Below, in pieces: positions 8,533 through 19,758 of a stretch of 64,000 bases of DNA (positions are counted from its first letter, which is position 1; each line of letters begins with the position of its first letter). The position numbers and the translations under genes were made by a program. This stretch comes from Hyphomicrobiales bacterium (GTDB lineage: Bacteria > Pseudomonadota > Alphaproteobacteria > Rhizobiales > Rhizobiaceae), in NCBI GenBank assembly GCA_900472395.1, contig UCHV01000001.1:1-64000 (forward strand). The letters are read 5' to 3'. A model generated the notes under the pieces. The model searched no databases. It was given only the letters and a program-made list of their open reading frames with translations, and was not told where the DNA came from.

Positions 8533-11500
8533 TTACTGGCCTGATCTCTCGGTGACAGGGTCAGGCTGAACACCAAACAGCTTTTCCTTCATTCTTTCCC
8601 GCACCGACTGCACAACCAGATAGAGTACCGGTATCACTACGAGGCCGAGGATCGTTCCAAGTACCAGGCCGCCAAGCACGGTCGAGCCGATCGCCTGCCT
8701 GCTGCCGGCACCGGCACCCGTTGCAACGACCAGCGGGATGACACCCAATATGGACGCCAGGGCCGTCATCAACACAGGTCTGAAACGCTGGAATGTGGCT
8801 TCCGTGGCCGCGTCGACAATGCTCATGCCTTCTTCTCGTCGCTCCTTGGCGAACTCCACGATGAGGATGGCATTTTTGGCCGCGAGCCCAATAAGCAGCA
8901 GTAAGCCGATCTGGGCGTAAATGTTCAGATCGATACCGCCGACGACAAGTGCTCCCAGAGCGCCGACGACCGCGACCGCGACGGACAGCATCACCGCCAC
9001 CGGCACGCTCCAGCTTTCATATTGTGCGACAAGAAAAAGATAAGTGAAGATGATGCCCATGATGAGGATCAGCACTGTCTCATTTCCCGATTGCTGCTCC
9101 TGCAGCGCCAGCCCGGTCCATTCGAAACCAAAGCCTGCCGGCAACGCTTCCTCGGCCAGCCCACCCATGATCGTCAGTGCCTGACCACTACTCGTGCCGC
9201 CCGCCGCCTGGCCGTTGATGGAGGCCGATGAGAACAGATTGTACCGATTGACCGAACTCGGACCGTAGATCGTCGAAATCGAGACCATGCTTTGAAGCGG
9301 TACGAGCTCGCTAGACTGACTTCGCACTATGAGGCGCTGGATATCGTCAATGCGCTGTCGGTAGATCGGTTCGTCCTGCAGGCGGACCTGATAAACTCGG
9401 GAAAATATGTTGAAGTCATCGACATACGCCGATCCGAGATGAGCCTGCAAAGTGGCAAATATGGCCGCAGGCGAAACACCAAAAAGCTCTGCACGTTTCC
9501 GGTCGATATCGAGGTAAAGTTGCGGCACGTCAGCGGAGAAGGTGCTGAACACACCGGCAAGGCCGGCAGTCCGGTTTGCCCGCATGATCAGGTCGCGCAT
9601 CACCTCGGCCAGTTCCTGCTGGCTTTGGCCGGCTCGTGCCTGCAGGCGAAAATCGAAACCACCGGTCGTGCCAAGCCCGGGAATTGCCGGTGGATTGAAG
9701 GGCACGATCGAGGCTGTCGAAATGGCGGCAAGCTGCGGACGCAGCTGGTTGATCAATGCGAATGCGCTTTGATCTGATCCACGTTCGCTCCAGGGTTTGA
9801 GCGCCGAAATGATCATGCCGCTGTTCGAGCCGCCGCCGCCGACCAGGCTGACGCCGGCAATACCGATCGTGTTGTCGATCCCCTCGGTCCGCTGCAGAAG
9901 CGTGCTGACCTGCGCGATGGTCTCCTGTGTTCGTTCAAGCGTTGCAGCGTTGGGCAGCTGCACGTTCATGAACAGGTATCCCTGATCCTCCGCCGGTACA
10001 AAGCCGGTCGGCAGAATGCGATAAAACCCGTAGATGCCGCCGATGACGACGGCGAAAAGGATGCCGGTGAGGGCAAGACGGCGTGCAAAGACTGAAAACA
10101 GCTTCAGGTAAAAATTACGAGAGGCATCCAGGCCGTTGTTCAATTTTCCGAACAGCCCCGCCTTACGCTCCGGTGCGGGCCTGAGAATGAGCACACACAA
10201 TGCCGGGCTCAATGTCAGCGCATTGATCGTGGAGAAGATGACAGTCACCAGGATCGTCACCGCGAATTGACGATAGAGTTCGCCGGTGATGCCGGCCAGA
10301 AACGCTACGGGAACGAAAAGGGCGGCAAGGACGAGCGTGGTCGCAACGATCGGGCCGGTGACCTGCTGCATGGTCGCAAGTGTTGCCGATCGGATATCCA
10401 TCGCCTGTTCGGTCATCAGGCGCTGAACGTTTTCGACGACGATGATCGCATCATCCACGACAAGGCTGATCGCCAGAATGACGGCAAAAAGCGTTATCGT
10501 GTTTGCGGAATATCCGAGAACATACAGAACCGCGAAGCCGCCCACCAACGACACCGGGATCGTCAGAGTGGGAATAAGCGTCGCCCGCCAATCCTGCAGG
10601 AAGGCGAACACGACGACCACGACGAGCACGAAGGTGATGGCAAGCGTTACGAAGATTTCCCGAATGGTTTCCCGCACGAAGGACGTCGTGTCGAATACGA
10701 GTGTATAGGCGACGTCCTCGGGGAACTGTGTGGACAGCCGCTCGAGTTCGCCAAGGACTGCGTTGGATACGGCAAGCGCATTTGCATCGGATGACTGATA
10801 GACAACAACCGTCGCGCTGGGATGACCATTGAGCGTTGATGCGGTGTCGTATGACTGGGCGCCAAGTTCTACCCGCGCAACATCGCGAAGCCGCACCACC
10901 CCCCCGTCGCGATTGCTGCGCACGATGATGTCGCCGAACTCGGCTTCGCTGGCGAGCCTTCCCCGTGCCGTGACTGTGAGTTGCAGCTGTTGGCCGGTCA
11001 TTGCCGGAGGAGAGCCGATCTGGCCTGCTGAGGCCTGGGCATTCTGTGCCTGGATCGCGGCGGTAAGATCGGACGCCGTAATGCCCAGTGCTTCCATCCT
11101 GTCGGGCATCATCCAGATGCGCATGGAGTAGGTCGGCCCGAATACGCTTGCCTCCCCGACACCAGGAAGGCGGGCGAGCGCATCGCGGATATTGACCATC
11201 GCATAATTGCTGATAAATACTTCGCTCTGCGTGCCCTTCGGCGAATAAACCGCCAATCCGAGCAACATGCTGGACGAGCGGCTTCTCACCGTAACACCAG
11301 CCTGCGTGACGGCGGCCGGAAGGCGGGGAGTAGCCAAAGCCAGACGGTTTTGGACATTGACCTGAGCGATTGCCGGGTCGGTTCCCGCTTCGAAGGTAAC
11401 GGTCAGGCTGTAGGTGCCGTTATCGGTACTGGCCGATGACATGTACATCATGCCTTCAACGCCGTTGACCTGCTCTTCTATCGGAGCGCCCACGCTATCC

Positions 11501-11679
11501 GTCATCACCGTGGCGTTGGCCCCCGGATAACTGGCGGCAACCTGGACTTCCGGCGGCGTTATCTGCGGGAACTGCGCCACCGGGATCTGGAGGAGCGCGA
11601 CGGTGCCGGCGATCATCATAACGACGGCAATCACCATCGCGAAACGGGGGCGGCCGATAAACGGTGCGGAAATGTTCAT
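8533..11679 (-). CDS. RND multidrug efflux permease (AcrB/MexB, HAE1 family)
   Basis: Inner-membrane proton/drug antiporter of a tripartite efflux pump. The 1048-residue length fits HAE1 permeases. It begins [20 protein letters not shown] (first membrane segment), has two large periplasmic loops and 12 membrane segments. Segment 4 carries the proton-relay Asp pair in [14 protein letters not shown] near residue 407, and [13 protein letters not shown] near 33 is the usual post-TM1 motif. Its ATG overlaps the end of the adaptor gene by four bases, so the two are translationally coupled. No outer-membrane TolC-like gene follows, so the pump must borrow one from elsewhere. Substrate unknown. Confidence 0.95.
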   Translation of the reverse strand: MNISAPFIGRPRFAMVIAVVMMIAGTVALLQIPVAQFPQITPPEVQVAASYPGANATVMTDSVGAPIEEQVNGVEGMMYMSSASTDNGTYSLTVTFEAGTDPAIAQVNVQNRLALATPRLPAAVTQAGVTVRSRSSSMLLGLAVYSPKGTQSEVFISNYAMVNIRDALARLPGVGEASVFGPTYSMRIWMMPDRMEALGITASDLTAAIQAQNAQASAGQIGSPPAMTGQQLQLTVTARGRLASEAEFGDIIVRSNRDGGVVRLRDVARVELGAQSYDTASTLNGHPSATVVVYQSSDANALAVSNAVLGELERLSTQFPEDVAYTLVFDTTSFVRETIREIFVTLAITFVLVVVVVFAFLQDWRATLIPTLTIPVSLVGGFAVLYVLGYSANTITLFAVILAISLVVDDAIIVVENVQRLMTEQAMDIRSATLATMQQVTGPIVATTLVLAALFVPVAFLAGITGELYRQFAVTILVTVIFSTINALTLSPALCVLILRPAPERKAGLFGKLNNGLDASRNFYLKLFSVFARRLALTGILFAVVIGGIYGFYRILPTGFVPAEDQGYLFMNVQLPNAATLERTQETIAQVSTLLQRTEGIDNTIGIAGVSLVGGGGSNSGMIISALKPWSERGSDQSAFALINQLRPQLAAISTASIVPFNPPAIPGLGTTGGFDFRLQARAGQSQQELAEVMRDLIMRANRTAGLAGVFSTFSADVPQLYLDIDRKRAELFGVSPAAIFATLQAHLGSAYVDDFNIFSRVYQVRLQDEPIYRQRIDDIQRLIVRSQSSELVPLQSMVSISTIYGPSSVNRYNLFSSASINGQAAGGTSSGQALTIMGGLAEEALPAGFGFEWTGLALQEQQSGNETVLILIMGIIFTYLFLVAQYESWSVPVAVMLSVAVAVVGALGALVVGGIDLNIYAQIGLLLLIGLAAKNAILIVEFAKERREEGMSIVDAATEATFQRFRPVLMTALASILGVIPLVVATGAGAGSRQAIGSTVLGGLVLGTILGLVVIPVLYLVVQSVRERMKEKLFGVQPDPVTERSGQ

Positions 11680-12836
11680 TTTGGCACCGCCGGCTGAGAG
11701 GGGGGCGTGTTTGCGACGACGTCAACGACGGATCCCTCCGTCACATTTTGAAGCCCCTCTATGATGACGTCTTCACCGCCCTCGAGTCCGCTTTCCACAA
11801 TCCAGGCACCGTTTCGCTGCTCTGACACCGTGATCCTTCGTTGCGCGACCTTTCGGTCGGCTGCCACCACCATCACGTACCGGCCTTCACGGTCTTGTTG
11901 CACTGCGCCGATTGCGATTGTCGGGCGTTCAAGCCGCGAATTTTCGGAGACGATCACCGTAACGAACTGTCCGGGGATCAGCAGGAAATCGCCGTTGGGG
12001 AAAACGGAGCGGATTGGCAGCGTTCCTGTACCTGCATCGACCTCGTTTCCGAGGAATGTGATCGGCACGGTCTGCGCAAACATCTGGCCGTTTGAGAGCC
12101 GCAACTGCGTATGATAGCGCAGCGCAAGCTCGTCTTTGCTCGCCCCGATGGTTGCCTTTCTCAAGTCGAGCAGTGCCCTGTCGCTGACGGAGAAAACCAC
12201 TCGCACGGGATCAAGCTGAACGACGCGCGCCAAGGCCTTTGAAGACGGCGTTACGTAACTTCCTACGGAAAAACCTGCTGTTCCTATACGCCCCTTGAGA
12301 GGAGAGGTAATATGGCTGTAGCTGAGATTGAGTTCCGCCTGTTTAACCGCCGCTTCAGCTGACTGAGCAGCCGCTGCGGCTATGTCTCGCGCTGTCCCGC
12401 TCTGTTCAACGGTAGCGCGGGCCACGCTTTGGTTCAGAGATTGGTTTCGCGCGAACTGCCTTTCGGAATCGATCAACGTTGCCGTCGCGCGGGTCAGGTT
12501 GGCTTGTGCATCCGTAAGCGCAATTTCCAGTGCCCGACTGTCAATTCTGAATAGTTCCTGGCCTTCTTCAACAAGAGCCCCTTCCTCAAACGACCTTGCG
12601 TCGATGAAGCCGTCGATCCGGGAGCGGATATCGACGCTGTTTAATGCCTCCACGCGTCCCACAAACTCATATGCCGGCGACACATCCTCCAGCGTCACCT
12701 TCACGGTTGCAACTTTCGGCATGTCATCGGCCGCGGCAGACGGAGGCATCGTAAATGAGATTGCCAGGATCGAGGACAGGAAGGCCGAAGAAAAGCAGCG
12801 CGGAATCGCCATGCGTCGTACTCCGAAAAGCGTCAT
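11676..12836 (-). CDS. RND efflux periplasmic adaptor (membrane fusion protein)
   Basis: Periplasmic adaptor linking the RND permease to an outer-membrane channel. The 386-residue product has an N-terminal signal segment ending near PPSAAADD, a lipoyl/barrel-sandwich motif [20 protein letters not shown] near residues 67-86, an alpha-hairpin rich in Ala/Gln, then [17 protein letters not shown] near 170 and a C-terminal beta domain. It is first in the two-gene operon. The 249 bases upstream (12837-13085) must hold the promoter; no clear operator palindrome is visible there, and no TetR-type repressor gene is adjacent. Confidence 0.92.
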   Translation of the reverse strand: MTLFGVRRMAIPRCFSSAFLSSILAISFTMPPSAAADDMPKVATVKVTLEDVSPAYEFVGRVEALNSVDIRSRIDGFIDARSFEEGALVEEGQELFRIDSRALEIALTDAQANLTRATATLIDSERQFARNQSLNQSVARATVEQSGTARDIAAAAAQSAEAAVKQAELNLSYSHITSPLKGRIGTAGFSVGSYVTPSSKALARVVQLDPVRVVFSVSDRALLDLRKATIGASKDELALRYHTQLRLSNGQMFAQTVPITFLGNEVDAGTGTLPIRSVFPNGDFLLIPGQFVTVIVSENSRLERPTIAIGAVQQDREGRYVMVVAADRKVAQRRITVSEQRNGAWIVESGLEGGEDVIIEGLQNVTEGSVVDVVANTPPSQPAVPK

Positions 12837-13085
12837 GGGCAGCGAAACCAGACGCGGAACATGTGCAGTTCTCCGTGTAGCTTCGGGACGTCTTGAACCT
12901 TATTTCTGCTTTATGGGAGGCTGGAAGCGTAAAGTGGCGCGATCGAAGGGGTTTCGCGGCAATCCTCGTGAAAATGGATACTTCGCATGAAGCCGGGATG
13001 AATTGCACATCATGAATCAATACCTTGGCTGGCTGCTGAACACCGCCCTGTGGCGACAATCACATGGGACTAAGCTCCGAGTGGC

Positions 13086-14150
13086 TTAACGGGTTTGCCG
13101 TACGAACTCATGCGGCATGGCGGTTTTCGCCAGGATCGAGGTCAGCGCAAATCTGTTGTCACGATCAATATCTCCAAGGCGAACGCCTGATGGATCAACA
13201 TGGCGCCAGCCGGCATCTCTGGCTTCCTTTGGGGTTACACCAAACTCTCGCCGGAATGTGCGGCTGTATGTCGATGGATCCGTAAACCCCCAATCCTCAG
13301 CGATCGATGATATCGACCTCGTATCGCTCTCGTCGCCGAGCAGATCTTTGGTACGCATCAACCGCTGCCGTCGGATATAGTTTGAAATGCCGCCGGTTGG
13401 CTCGAATATCCTGTAGAGCCGTGACCGGGAGACCTCCAATTCACGGCAAAGCATCTCTGGCGACAGATCACGTTCGGCGAGTTTGGCGGCGATCAGTTTT
13501 TTTGCTCGTGCCATGATCACCGCATTGATAGGGCCTTCCGCGTCGACCAGCTGGTCGCGGGATGGTGTGATGCAGGCAGCAAGCAAACTGGTCGTCGCAA
13601 CCGCAATGTGATCTATATCCTGCTTTGTCCGCTGCGGCATGGAGCGGTACAGCATATAGATGTAATCGACGATCAATCCGGCCATTTCCGGCTTTATGGA
13701 TAGATCCAGAGGTTGTGTAAAAGCGAAATCACGCGGGAGAATAAGGGCGATTGTACCGTCATCCCTGCCTTCCGCCTCATATGGTTCCGCAAGGCAGTGC
13801 CAACGCAGTTTTCCAAGTTTGTGTGGCGCAGTGCCTGAAGAGTTGGTGAGTGGAATGCTTAAAACCCAATGGTCGAAAATCGGGTGTTTTTTGCTGCTCC
13901 AGCGCCGATGATACGCTGTTCCGGGGTATTCCAGCGCAAGAAGCGCCAGGTTGCCCAATTGCCATACGGTCTGACGAGCCGCGAATGCCGCATACTTGTC
14001 TCTTAGCAGCGTCACATCCCCCAGATCGGAATTCCAGGATCGATAATAGTCGAACTGCTCGGCAGGCGGTGCCGCTGACGTGTCGGTACGGTGGACCCAC
14101 GCCAACGGGATCTCGTTATTTTCAGGCTGAAGGATGTTGTGACGTTCCAT
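13086..14150 (-). CDS. AraC-family transcriptional regulator (first of a paralogous pair)
   Basis: DNA-binding activator or repressor with an N-terminal AraC_binding_2-like sensor half (about residues 20-210) and a C-terminal double helix-turn-helix (about 235-330). The DNA-binding part is clear: LSPEMLCRELEVSRSRLYRI then GFTDPSTYSRTFRREFG and TPKEARDAGW. It lies upstream, in the same direction, of the RND pair. It closely resembles the next gene, especially in the helix-turn-helix part. The target and inducer are unknown; the pump or the neighbouring permease are candidates by position only. Confidence 0.88.
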   Translation of the reverse strand: MERHNILQPENNEIPLAWVHRTDTSAAPPAEQFDYYRSWNSDLGDVTLLRDKYAAFAARQTVWQLGNLALLALEYPGTAYHRRWSSKKHPIFDHWVLSIPLTNSSGTAPHKLGKLRWHCLAEPYEAEGRDDGTIALILPRDFAFTQPLDLSIKPEMAGLIVDYIYMLYRSMPQRTKQDIDHIAVATTSLLAACITPSRDQLVDAEGPINAVIMARAKKLIAAKLAERDLSPEMLCRELEVSRSRLYRIFEPTGGISNYIRRQRLMRTKDLLGDESDTRSISSIAEDWGFTDPSTYSRTFRREFGVTPKEARDAGWRHVDPSGVRLGDIDRDNRFALTSILAKTAMPHEFVRQTR

Positions 14151-14448
14151 CGGACCACTTCACCACTCGTGCTCATGTGAAAAGGTTCTGAAATTCATGC
14201 GTCTGGATGGAGGATGCGCATCGGAGCAGTCGAGATGACATGGCCAGACGCAACATCGCACACAGTAATAGCCCGGCGCCTCTTCGCGGGAGTTCAGACC
14301 TGAAGATTGCTCAAGGGGGTTTCACCCGACCTGTAAATCTAACTATGCGTCATAAATAATCAGATGGTAATTGTCGAGTATATGCCTCTGGTCCCAGATA
14401 TGGGCTTGGCGTCCGTCTTTTATTCGACTTTGCGAGCGGCGGATTCGT
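14151..14448. other. Gap between the two AraC genes
   Basis: The 298 bases between the paralogous regulators should contain the promoter of the 13086-14150 gene. A small GGGT-TTC-ACCC hairpin lies near 14317-14327. I could not identify a convincing promoter or operator. Confidence 0.4.
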
Positions 14449-15522
14449 TTAGGCGTGTTTTTGAAATGGTCTAAGTGAAAGATTGAGAGAGTTACTGATC
14501 AGCAGCGCGTCGAGTGTTTGTTCTGCGTCGTCATCTCCGTCTTCCTGCGCGCAGGAATGTAAAATCCCCTGCCACCCGAGCTCTCTTATTTCCTTAGGTG
14601 AAAGGCCGAACTCTCTCTTGAACATTCGGCTAAAGCTGGAGGGGTCGGTAAAACCAAATCTTTCAGCAGTATGCGACACGGAGTGGCCACCGATGTCGTC
14701 GATAAGTGCGCGGCAGGTCTCCAGCAGCCGCTTGCGTCGAATGTAATTCGATATCCCGCCTGCAGGTTCGAATATCCGGTAAAGGCGAGAACGTGAGACA
14801 CCGATGTTTTTGCAGAGAAATTCAGGGCTTAGATCGGCATCGGTGAGATGGAGATTTATCGCCCGAATGGCCCGACTTGTTATAACGGCATCGATCGGTA
14901 CCTGGGCCTGAACCATCCGCTCTTGTGATGGGGCAATAACCGCGGCAAGCATTTCCGTGGTGGCTTCCGCCAATCGAGACAGGCTGCCGCGCTGAAGAGC
15001 GGGCAGATTGCCATGAATCAGCCTGATGTAATCGGCAAAAAAAGCGGCAGGACCATCCGCAATTTCGGGCTGCAACGAAGCCTCGATTGCGCCGCGAGGG
15101 AAGAAAAGCGTGATCAGCCTGCCTTTGCTGGTGTAAACGCTTGGCGCAGCGAGATTTGCGACACGAATAGATGGTTCGGCGAGATGGTCTCCTGGATTAA
15201 ACGCTACGGTCTCTCTGACGTAAACGATCCAGTTGTCGACGATAGGCTTCTTCTTGTGTTCCCAATGCAGGAGATGAGAAGGGGAAGCATCAATCACCAC
15301 GAATGCAATATCCCCGAGCTGCCAGGCGGTCTCTCTTGCTTCGAAAGTCCGTTCGTCGCCCTCTGACAACCTGACATCAACAAGGGACGCATTCCAGCCT
15401 TGGAAAAGTGCAAAGCGTTCATGGATGGGAGCACGCGCAGTATCAAATTGAATTGCGCATTTGAAAGGTTTTTCAAAAGGCTGGGAGCGGAACGGCGCTC
15501 TATGGTCTATCCGGGCATTCAT
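14449..15522 (-). CDS. AraC-family transcriptional regulator (second paralogue)
   Basis: Regulator of 357 residues with the same layout as its neighbour: an N-terminal sensor half with the shared WQLGDIAFVVID-like segment, and a C-terminal AraC helix-turn-helix (LSPEFLCKNIGVSRSRLYRI, then GFTDPSSFSRMFKREFG). The start at 15522 is chosen because CGAGGAGA lies eight bases upstream; an upstream ATG at 15558 lacks a site. The motifs IFEPAGGISNYIRR and SRSRLYRI are nearly identical to the first paralogue, so this is a tandem duplication. It follows the SLC13-type permease on the same strand. Confidence 0.88.
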   Translation of the reverse strand: MNARIDHRAPFRSQPFEKPFKCAIQFDTARAPIHERFALFQGWNASLVDVRLSEGDERTFEARETAWQLGDIAFVVIDASPSHLLHWEHKKKPIVDNWIVYVRETVAFNPGDHLAEPSIRVANLAAPSVYTSKGRLITLFFPRGAIEASLQPEIADGPAAFFADYIRLIHGNLPALQRGSLSRLAEATTEMLAAVIAPSQERMVQAQVPIDAVITSRAIRAINLHLTDADLSPEFLCKNIGVSRSRLYRIFEPAGGISNYIRRKRLLETCRALIDDIGGHSVSHTAERFGFTDPSSFSRMFKREFGLSPKEIRELGWQGILHSCAQEDGDDDAEQTLDALLISNSLNLSLRPFQKHA

Positions 15523-15713
15523 GATATTTCTCCTCGAACTCAAGAGACTAAAAAACATGAAGTGATCGGTGCGGGGGGTATGCCAGGCCGCCCAAGGAGT
15601 GATTTACCCCGGAGCGTTAATCTCGATGATGCCCGCCCCGGACATCAAGCTGCGCGTCAAAATCATAAATACAACTGAGAGTTTTCGCAAGAATGTGTGA
15701 GCGCGCCGCGAAC

Positions 15714-17543
15714 TCACGAGAAAGACCAGATAAGCGGGACGTAAAAGACCGAGACCACGAAAAACCACGCTAGAAGTGGCAATCCAAGAGGCCAATAGTC
15801 GCGAAAGGTATAACCGCCCGGTCCCATGATCATTGCATTCGCCGGCGCTGCGACGGGCGTCAGGAACGCTGCCTCCGACGCAGCGCCGATGCACATGAGT
15901 ACGGGCTGGGGAGAAATGCCCATTCCGGCTGCACCGGCAATTCCGATGGGTATGACGACAAGCGCTGCTGCCGTGCTGCTTATGAACTGTCCCAAGGCTG
16001 CGGTGACCAGGAAAAGGCACGCCAGGAGCATTGTGGGGCTGCGCTCTCCTGCTATCGCCAGCAGCTGCTCCGACATTACCTGCGCGGCGCCCGTTCCCAA
16101 CATTGCCGTTGCAAGCGGCTTCATCGCCGCGACCAGAATGACCGTCGTCCAGGCGATTGCCCTGTAGGCCTGCTCGGCCGTCAAAATTCCGGAAAGGACG
16201 ATTGTTCCAGCCGCAAGCATGCCGGCGACGGCTGGAGGCACAATGCCGGTCGCCAGCAACATGATCATCAATATCAAAACCAATATCGCCTTTTTGGCGT
16301 CAGCGCTCATTGTAACGGCCTGCCTGCGCACAAGCTCCGGCGAACTGACGACCAGTACGTCTGGATCGTTGAGCCGTACATCGAGCGCCTTCCAGGTGCC
16401 TTGAAGGAGCATGGTATCGCCGGCTTGCAGTTGTAACGAGCCCTCTCTCTCCTGAGCAAAACCTGCGCCGACCGTCATGCTCCCTCTCTGGATGGCCAGA
16501 ACGACCAAATCGCCGCTCTCCGTAACCATGCCCGGAAAAGCACTTTGCCCGATCAGGTCAGACCGAGGCGGTATAACCACTTCCGCCAGGCCCGACTGAT
16601 GGTTAAAAAGGAAATCGTCCGAGCGTTCCTTGTAGGCGCGAAACGACAGGTCCCAATCGGTTGCGAACTTTGCCACCACATCCAGATGGCCTCGCATAAT
16701 AATATGGTCGTTCTCGGCAATGTTTCGGCGGATCGGCTGGGCGTTGTCGCCCTCGTGCACGGCCAACACATGGATCCCCTCGTACCCTTTGAGGTCGATC
16801 AACGATGAATCCCTGGAAACAAAAGGCGACGTTGCGCGCACACGCAAGCGGTGGAGATTATCAGCGACCCCGTAATGCTCGACCAATGTGCGCGCATGCT
16901 GGCTGAAATCCGCGGGAATGGTGGCGCCGTTCTTCTGGGGCAAAAGGCGCTCCCCGAAAAGCAGAATGATGGCCATGCTTCCGGCAAGCAGGGGAAGCCC
17001 GACCAAGGCGAATTCGAATAGGCCGAAACCTGCCGCACCTGCGTCCATGGCGGCATCAGAAACAAGAATGTTGACAGGTGCGCCCGTGAGGGCCAGCATC
17101 GATCCGGCATGGGCAGCAAAAGCCAGCGGCTGAAGCAGTTGTGAAGATTTGCGCTTTAGTCGAACGGCGGTCACGACCATGACAGGCAAGAGCGCCGCCA
17201 CTGCGCCGCTGGTACCGATCAGGGCGCTGAGCAGAGCGACAAGGCTCATTGTCAGGAATAGCAGCCTGAACCGGCTTGTTTGGCCCGCGCCATTGATCAG
17301 GCATTGCCCAGCCCACGCGATGACACCGGTAACCTCAAGCGCGGAGGTGACCACAAACAGAGTGACAAGGAAGATCACGACCGGATCGCCGAAGCCTTCT
17401 AATGCCTGATTGAGGCTAAGAAGCCCCGATGCCCACAACGACAGGCAGACCAGTATCGCGACGACCACCGCTGGCACCTTGTTCCACACGAAAAGAACAA
17501 TTGCCACGATCAGGATGACCGCGATCAGGGCTAACGGGGACAA
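15714..17543 (-). CDS. SLC13-type ion permease with two TrkA-C domains
   Basis: Inner-membrane anion or cation permease of the SLC13/DASS-like group with two soluble TrkA-C (RCK_C) domains inserted between the two membrane halves. Signs are the N-terminal membrane block, TGAPVNILVSDAA in the first re-entrant region, soluble segments PFVSRDSSLIDLKGYEGIHV and PGMVTESGDLVVLAIQRG, and a second membrane block ending TPVAAPANAMIMGPGGYTFR. I place the start at TTG 17543 (609 residues). AAGGAG lies eight bases upstream, and the resulting N-terminus aligns without gaps to the paralogue at 19759. Upstream ATGs lack ribosome sites. Substrate unknown. Confidence 0.88.
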   Translation of the reverse strand: MSPLALIAVILIVAIVLFVWNKVPAVVVAILVCLSLWASGLLSLNQALEGFGDPVVIFLVTLFVVTSALEVTGVIAWAGQCLINGAGQTSRFRLLFLTMSLVALLSALIGTSGAVAALLPVMVVTAVRLKRKSSQLLQPLAFAAHAGSMLALTGAPVNILVSDAAMDAGAAGFGLFEFALVGLPLLAGSMAIILLFGERLLPQKNGATIPADFSQHARTLVEHYGVADNLHRLRVRATSPFVSRDSSLIDLKGYEGIHVLAVHEGDNAQPIRRNIAENDHIIMRGHLDVVAKFATDWDLSFRAYKERSDDFLFNHQSGLAEVVIPPRSDLIGQSAFPGMVTESGDLVVLAIQRGSMTVGAGFAQEREGSLQLQAGDTMLLQGTWKALDVRLNDPDVLVVSSPELVRRQAVTMSADAKKAILVLILMIMLLATGIVPPAVAGMLAAGTIVLSGILTAEQAYRAIAWTTVILVAAMKPLATAMLGTGAAQVMSEQLLAIAGERSPTMLLACLFLVTAALGQFISSTAAALVVIPIGIAGAAGMGISPQPVLMCIGAASEAAFLTPVAAPANAMIMGPGGYTFRDYWPLGLPLLAWFFVVSVFYVPLIWSFS

Positions 17544-17819
17544 TCCTGTTGCTCCTTGAATGGATACGCGGAAATCGCTCGCCTTATGTTCCAAACAAGT
17601 GCGGGCTTGGGACGCGATCATGCCTACGAAGGTAGTCGGTCGGTGAAATAAGTCATGAGACGAAAATCCCGAAACTACGCAATATGTCCCGGAGTATCGG
17701 TGGCAGATCACTGGGCGGCGGTAAGTGCTTGACCGAAACCAAAGCCTTGAAGCTATTAACATTGATAGGATTGGTCATCGGCAAATCCGTACCGATGCGA
17801 TACCCTGCAGGGACAGGAA

Positions 17820-18953
17820 ATGCGCTGGCTGGGCCTGTTCACCATTCTCATCGTCCATGCTTGCCTGATCGCCTGCGCGCCGCCGAAACAGGGGCTGTTG
17901 CGAGTGGTCGAGCCGGGCTCGGGGACCAGTCAGATCAGCGTCATTGCTGCGACGACACGGGCGCCGGTCGAAGATCAGGACATTCTGTACGGCGGTGATC
18001 GAGGTAAGACTGTTTCTTTCAGCCGTATCGTGGTTTCCGTGCCGCCCAAACGCAGTGCAGGTACGTTGCCGCTGCCAAGACGGGTTCCGGGTGATCCGAA
18101 AAAGAACTTCGTTGCCACTGCCGTGGCCTTAATAGACAAAAGCCAGATAGCGGCGGAATTCCGGGCGAGGGGCCCGCACAAACGCCGTGCGTTCGTTTTC
18201 GTTCACGGCTACAGCACGACATTCGACCAAGCGGTATTTCGCTTCGCGCAATTGGTGCATGACTCCGATGCCCGCGCGGTTCCCGTTCTTTTTTCCTGGC
18301 CGTCGCGTGGGCAAATCCTTGATTATAAGCGTGATTTCGATAACGCATCCTACTCTCGCTCGGATCTCGCAAATCTTCTTGAAGCAGCGATAACGAGCCC
18401 GTCCATCGACGAGATTGTCGTGATGGCTCATTCCATGGGAGCGTGGCTCTCGGTGGAGGCGCTTCGGCAGATTGCGCTCAAACGCAATGGAATACCACGC
18501 AAGATCTCCAGCCTTATTCTTGCATCACCTGACCTCGACGTCGGTGTATTCCGGCGCCAACTGGAGGATATCGGACCCAAGCGACCTCATGTGACGATCT
18601 TCGTTGCGCGCAATGATCGGGCACTCCAGCTTTCGCGTTTCATCTCGCGTGGTGGCACAAGGCTTGGGGGCATCGATCCCAGCCAGGAAAACTATCGCCA
18701 GGCGTTGTCTGACCTCGATGGTATCACCGTGCTGGATCTTAGCGCCTTGAGTTCCGGAGACCGGATCAATCACGCGCTTTATGCAACAAGCCCCGATGCG
18801 GTTCGGCTGATCGGCAATCGACTGTTGCAAGGACAGATCATTACCGACGCAAATGCTTCTCGTACAACGGCCGTGGATACACTGGGCTCGGCGGCGACGT
18901 TTTTGATTGCCGCGCCGATCATGATATTGGATCACGCTGCCAATGCACCTTAG
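17820..18953 (+). CDS. DUF900 alpha/beta-hydrolase lipoprotein
   Basis: Predicted lipid-anchored hydrolase of 377 residues. The N-terminus has a short hydrophobic signal followed by the lipobox-like LIAC at residues 16-19, so Cys19 is the likely lipidated residue. The DUF900 hydrolase core follows: FVHGYSTTFDQAVFRFAQL near residue 129 (oxyanion strand), PVLFSWPSRG near 157, and nucleophile elbow VVMAHSMGAW near 200 with Ser as nucleophile. The C-terminus contains DRINHALYATSP, a plausible His position. It is divergent from the first SLC13 permease across 276 bases. Substrate unknown. Confidence 0.85.
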   Translation: MRWLGLFTILIVHACLIACAPPKQGLLRVVEPGSGTSQISVIAATTRAPVEDQDILYGGDRGKTVSFSRIVVSVPPKRSAGTLPLPRRVPGDPKKNFVATAVALIDKSQIAAEFRARGPHKRRAFVFVHGYSTTFDQAVFRFAQLVHDSDARAVPVLFSWPSRGQILDYKRDFDNASYSRSDLANLLEAAITSPSIDEIVVMAHSMGAWLSVEALRQIALKRNGIPRKISSLILASPDLDVGVFRRQLEDIGPKRPHVTIFVARNDRALQLSRFISRGGTRLGGIDPSQENYRQALSDLDGITVLDLSALSSGDRINHALYATSPDAVRLIGNRLLQGQIITDANASRTTAVDTLGSAATFLIAAPIMILDHAANAP

Positions 18954-19169
18954 TTCACCAGACCGTGGCACCCAGCGCAATTCGCCCCCCAAAAAGGGGA
19001 TAGAAAGCGAATTGTTGGGATTCACGGCTCATCCGAGCCCCGTTATCAATTGCTACATTTCTTTCGGCTGGAGGTCCCGATCCAGGGGGCATTGCTGCGC
19101 GCAATTTTGCGGGTGTGGTCCATAACCATGTGGCCCCGCTCGATTGGCTTTCAAGCGAAGGATATCACC

Positions 19170-19688
19170 ATGAGCGACTTGATCTTCATCGCATTCCCAA
19201 CGGAAGAAAAGGCAGAGGAGGTGCGGCAGAAGGTACTGTCGTTACAGCAAAAATACCTTGTCGAACTCGGCGATGCCGTCGTGGTGGTCAAGAACGAGAA
19301 AGGCCAGATCAAGTTGAACCAGTTGGTCAATCTCACGGCTCGCGGTGCTGTCTCGGGTGCGCTCTGGGGCACGCTGATCGGCGCCATCTTCCTGATGCCG
19401 CTCGTTGGAACGGCAATAGGCGCGGCTTCCGGCGCACTTGGCGGCGAATTGAGTGACGTCGGCATCAATGATCAGTTCATGAAAGATGCCGCCGGCGCGC
19501 TGCAACCGGGAACGGCGGGACTTTTTCTGCTGGTCCGCAAGATGACCACCGACAAGGTCCTGGCTGACTTGAAAGGCATTGGTGGTGAGCTTTTGCAGAC
19601 GTCTTTCGATGAGACGAAGGAGGCTGAATTGCGCAAGGCTCTCTCCGCTGCACAGGCTGAGGTCGAGACAGCACAGCCCTCGTCATGA
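19170..19688 (+). CDS. DUF1269 family membrane-associated protein
   Basis: A 172-residue protein of the DUF1269 family, function unknown. The N-terminal part (LIFIAFPTEEKAEEVRQK) looks like a small alpha/beta domain with a following basic strand. The middle has a glycine-rich hydrophobic hairpin (ALWGTLIGAIFLMPLVGTAI) of the kind that inserts in or contacts membranes. The start at 19170 follows GCGAAGGA; earlier in-frame ATGs lack a site. It is 70 bases upstream of the second SLC13-type permease and might be co-transcribed with it. Confidence 0.8.
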   Translation: MSDLIFIAFPTEEKAEEVRQKVLSLQQKYLVELGDAVVVVKNEKGQIKLNQLVNLTARGAVSGALWGTLIGAIFLMPLVGTAIGAASGALGGELSDVGINDQFMKDAAGALQPGTAGLFLLVRKMTTDKVLADLKGIGGELLQTSFDETKEAELRKALSAAQAEVETAQPSS

Positions 19689-19758
19689 GCCTGTCAATCT
19701 CTGCTTCACCGGTGGGGCGCACCTCCTCCGGTGCTACGATTGTCGGCGGGATTAGGGC

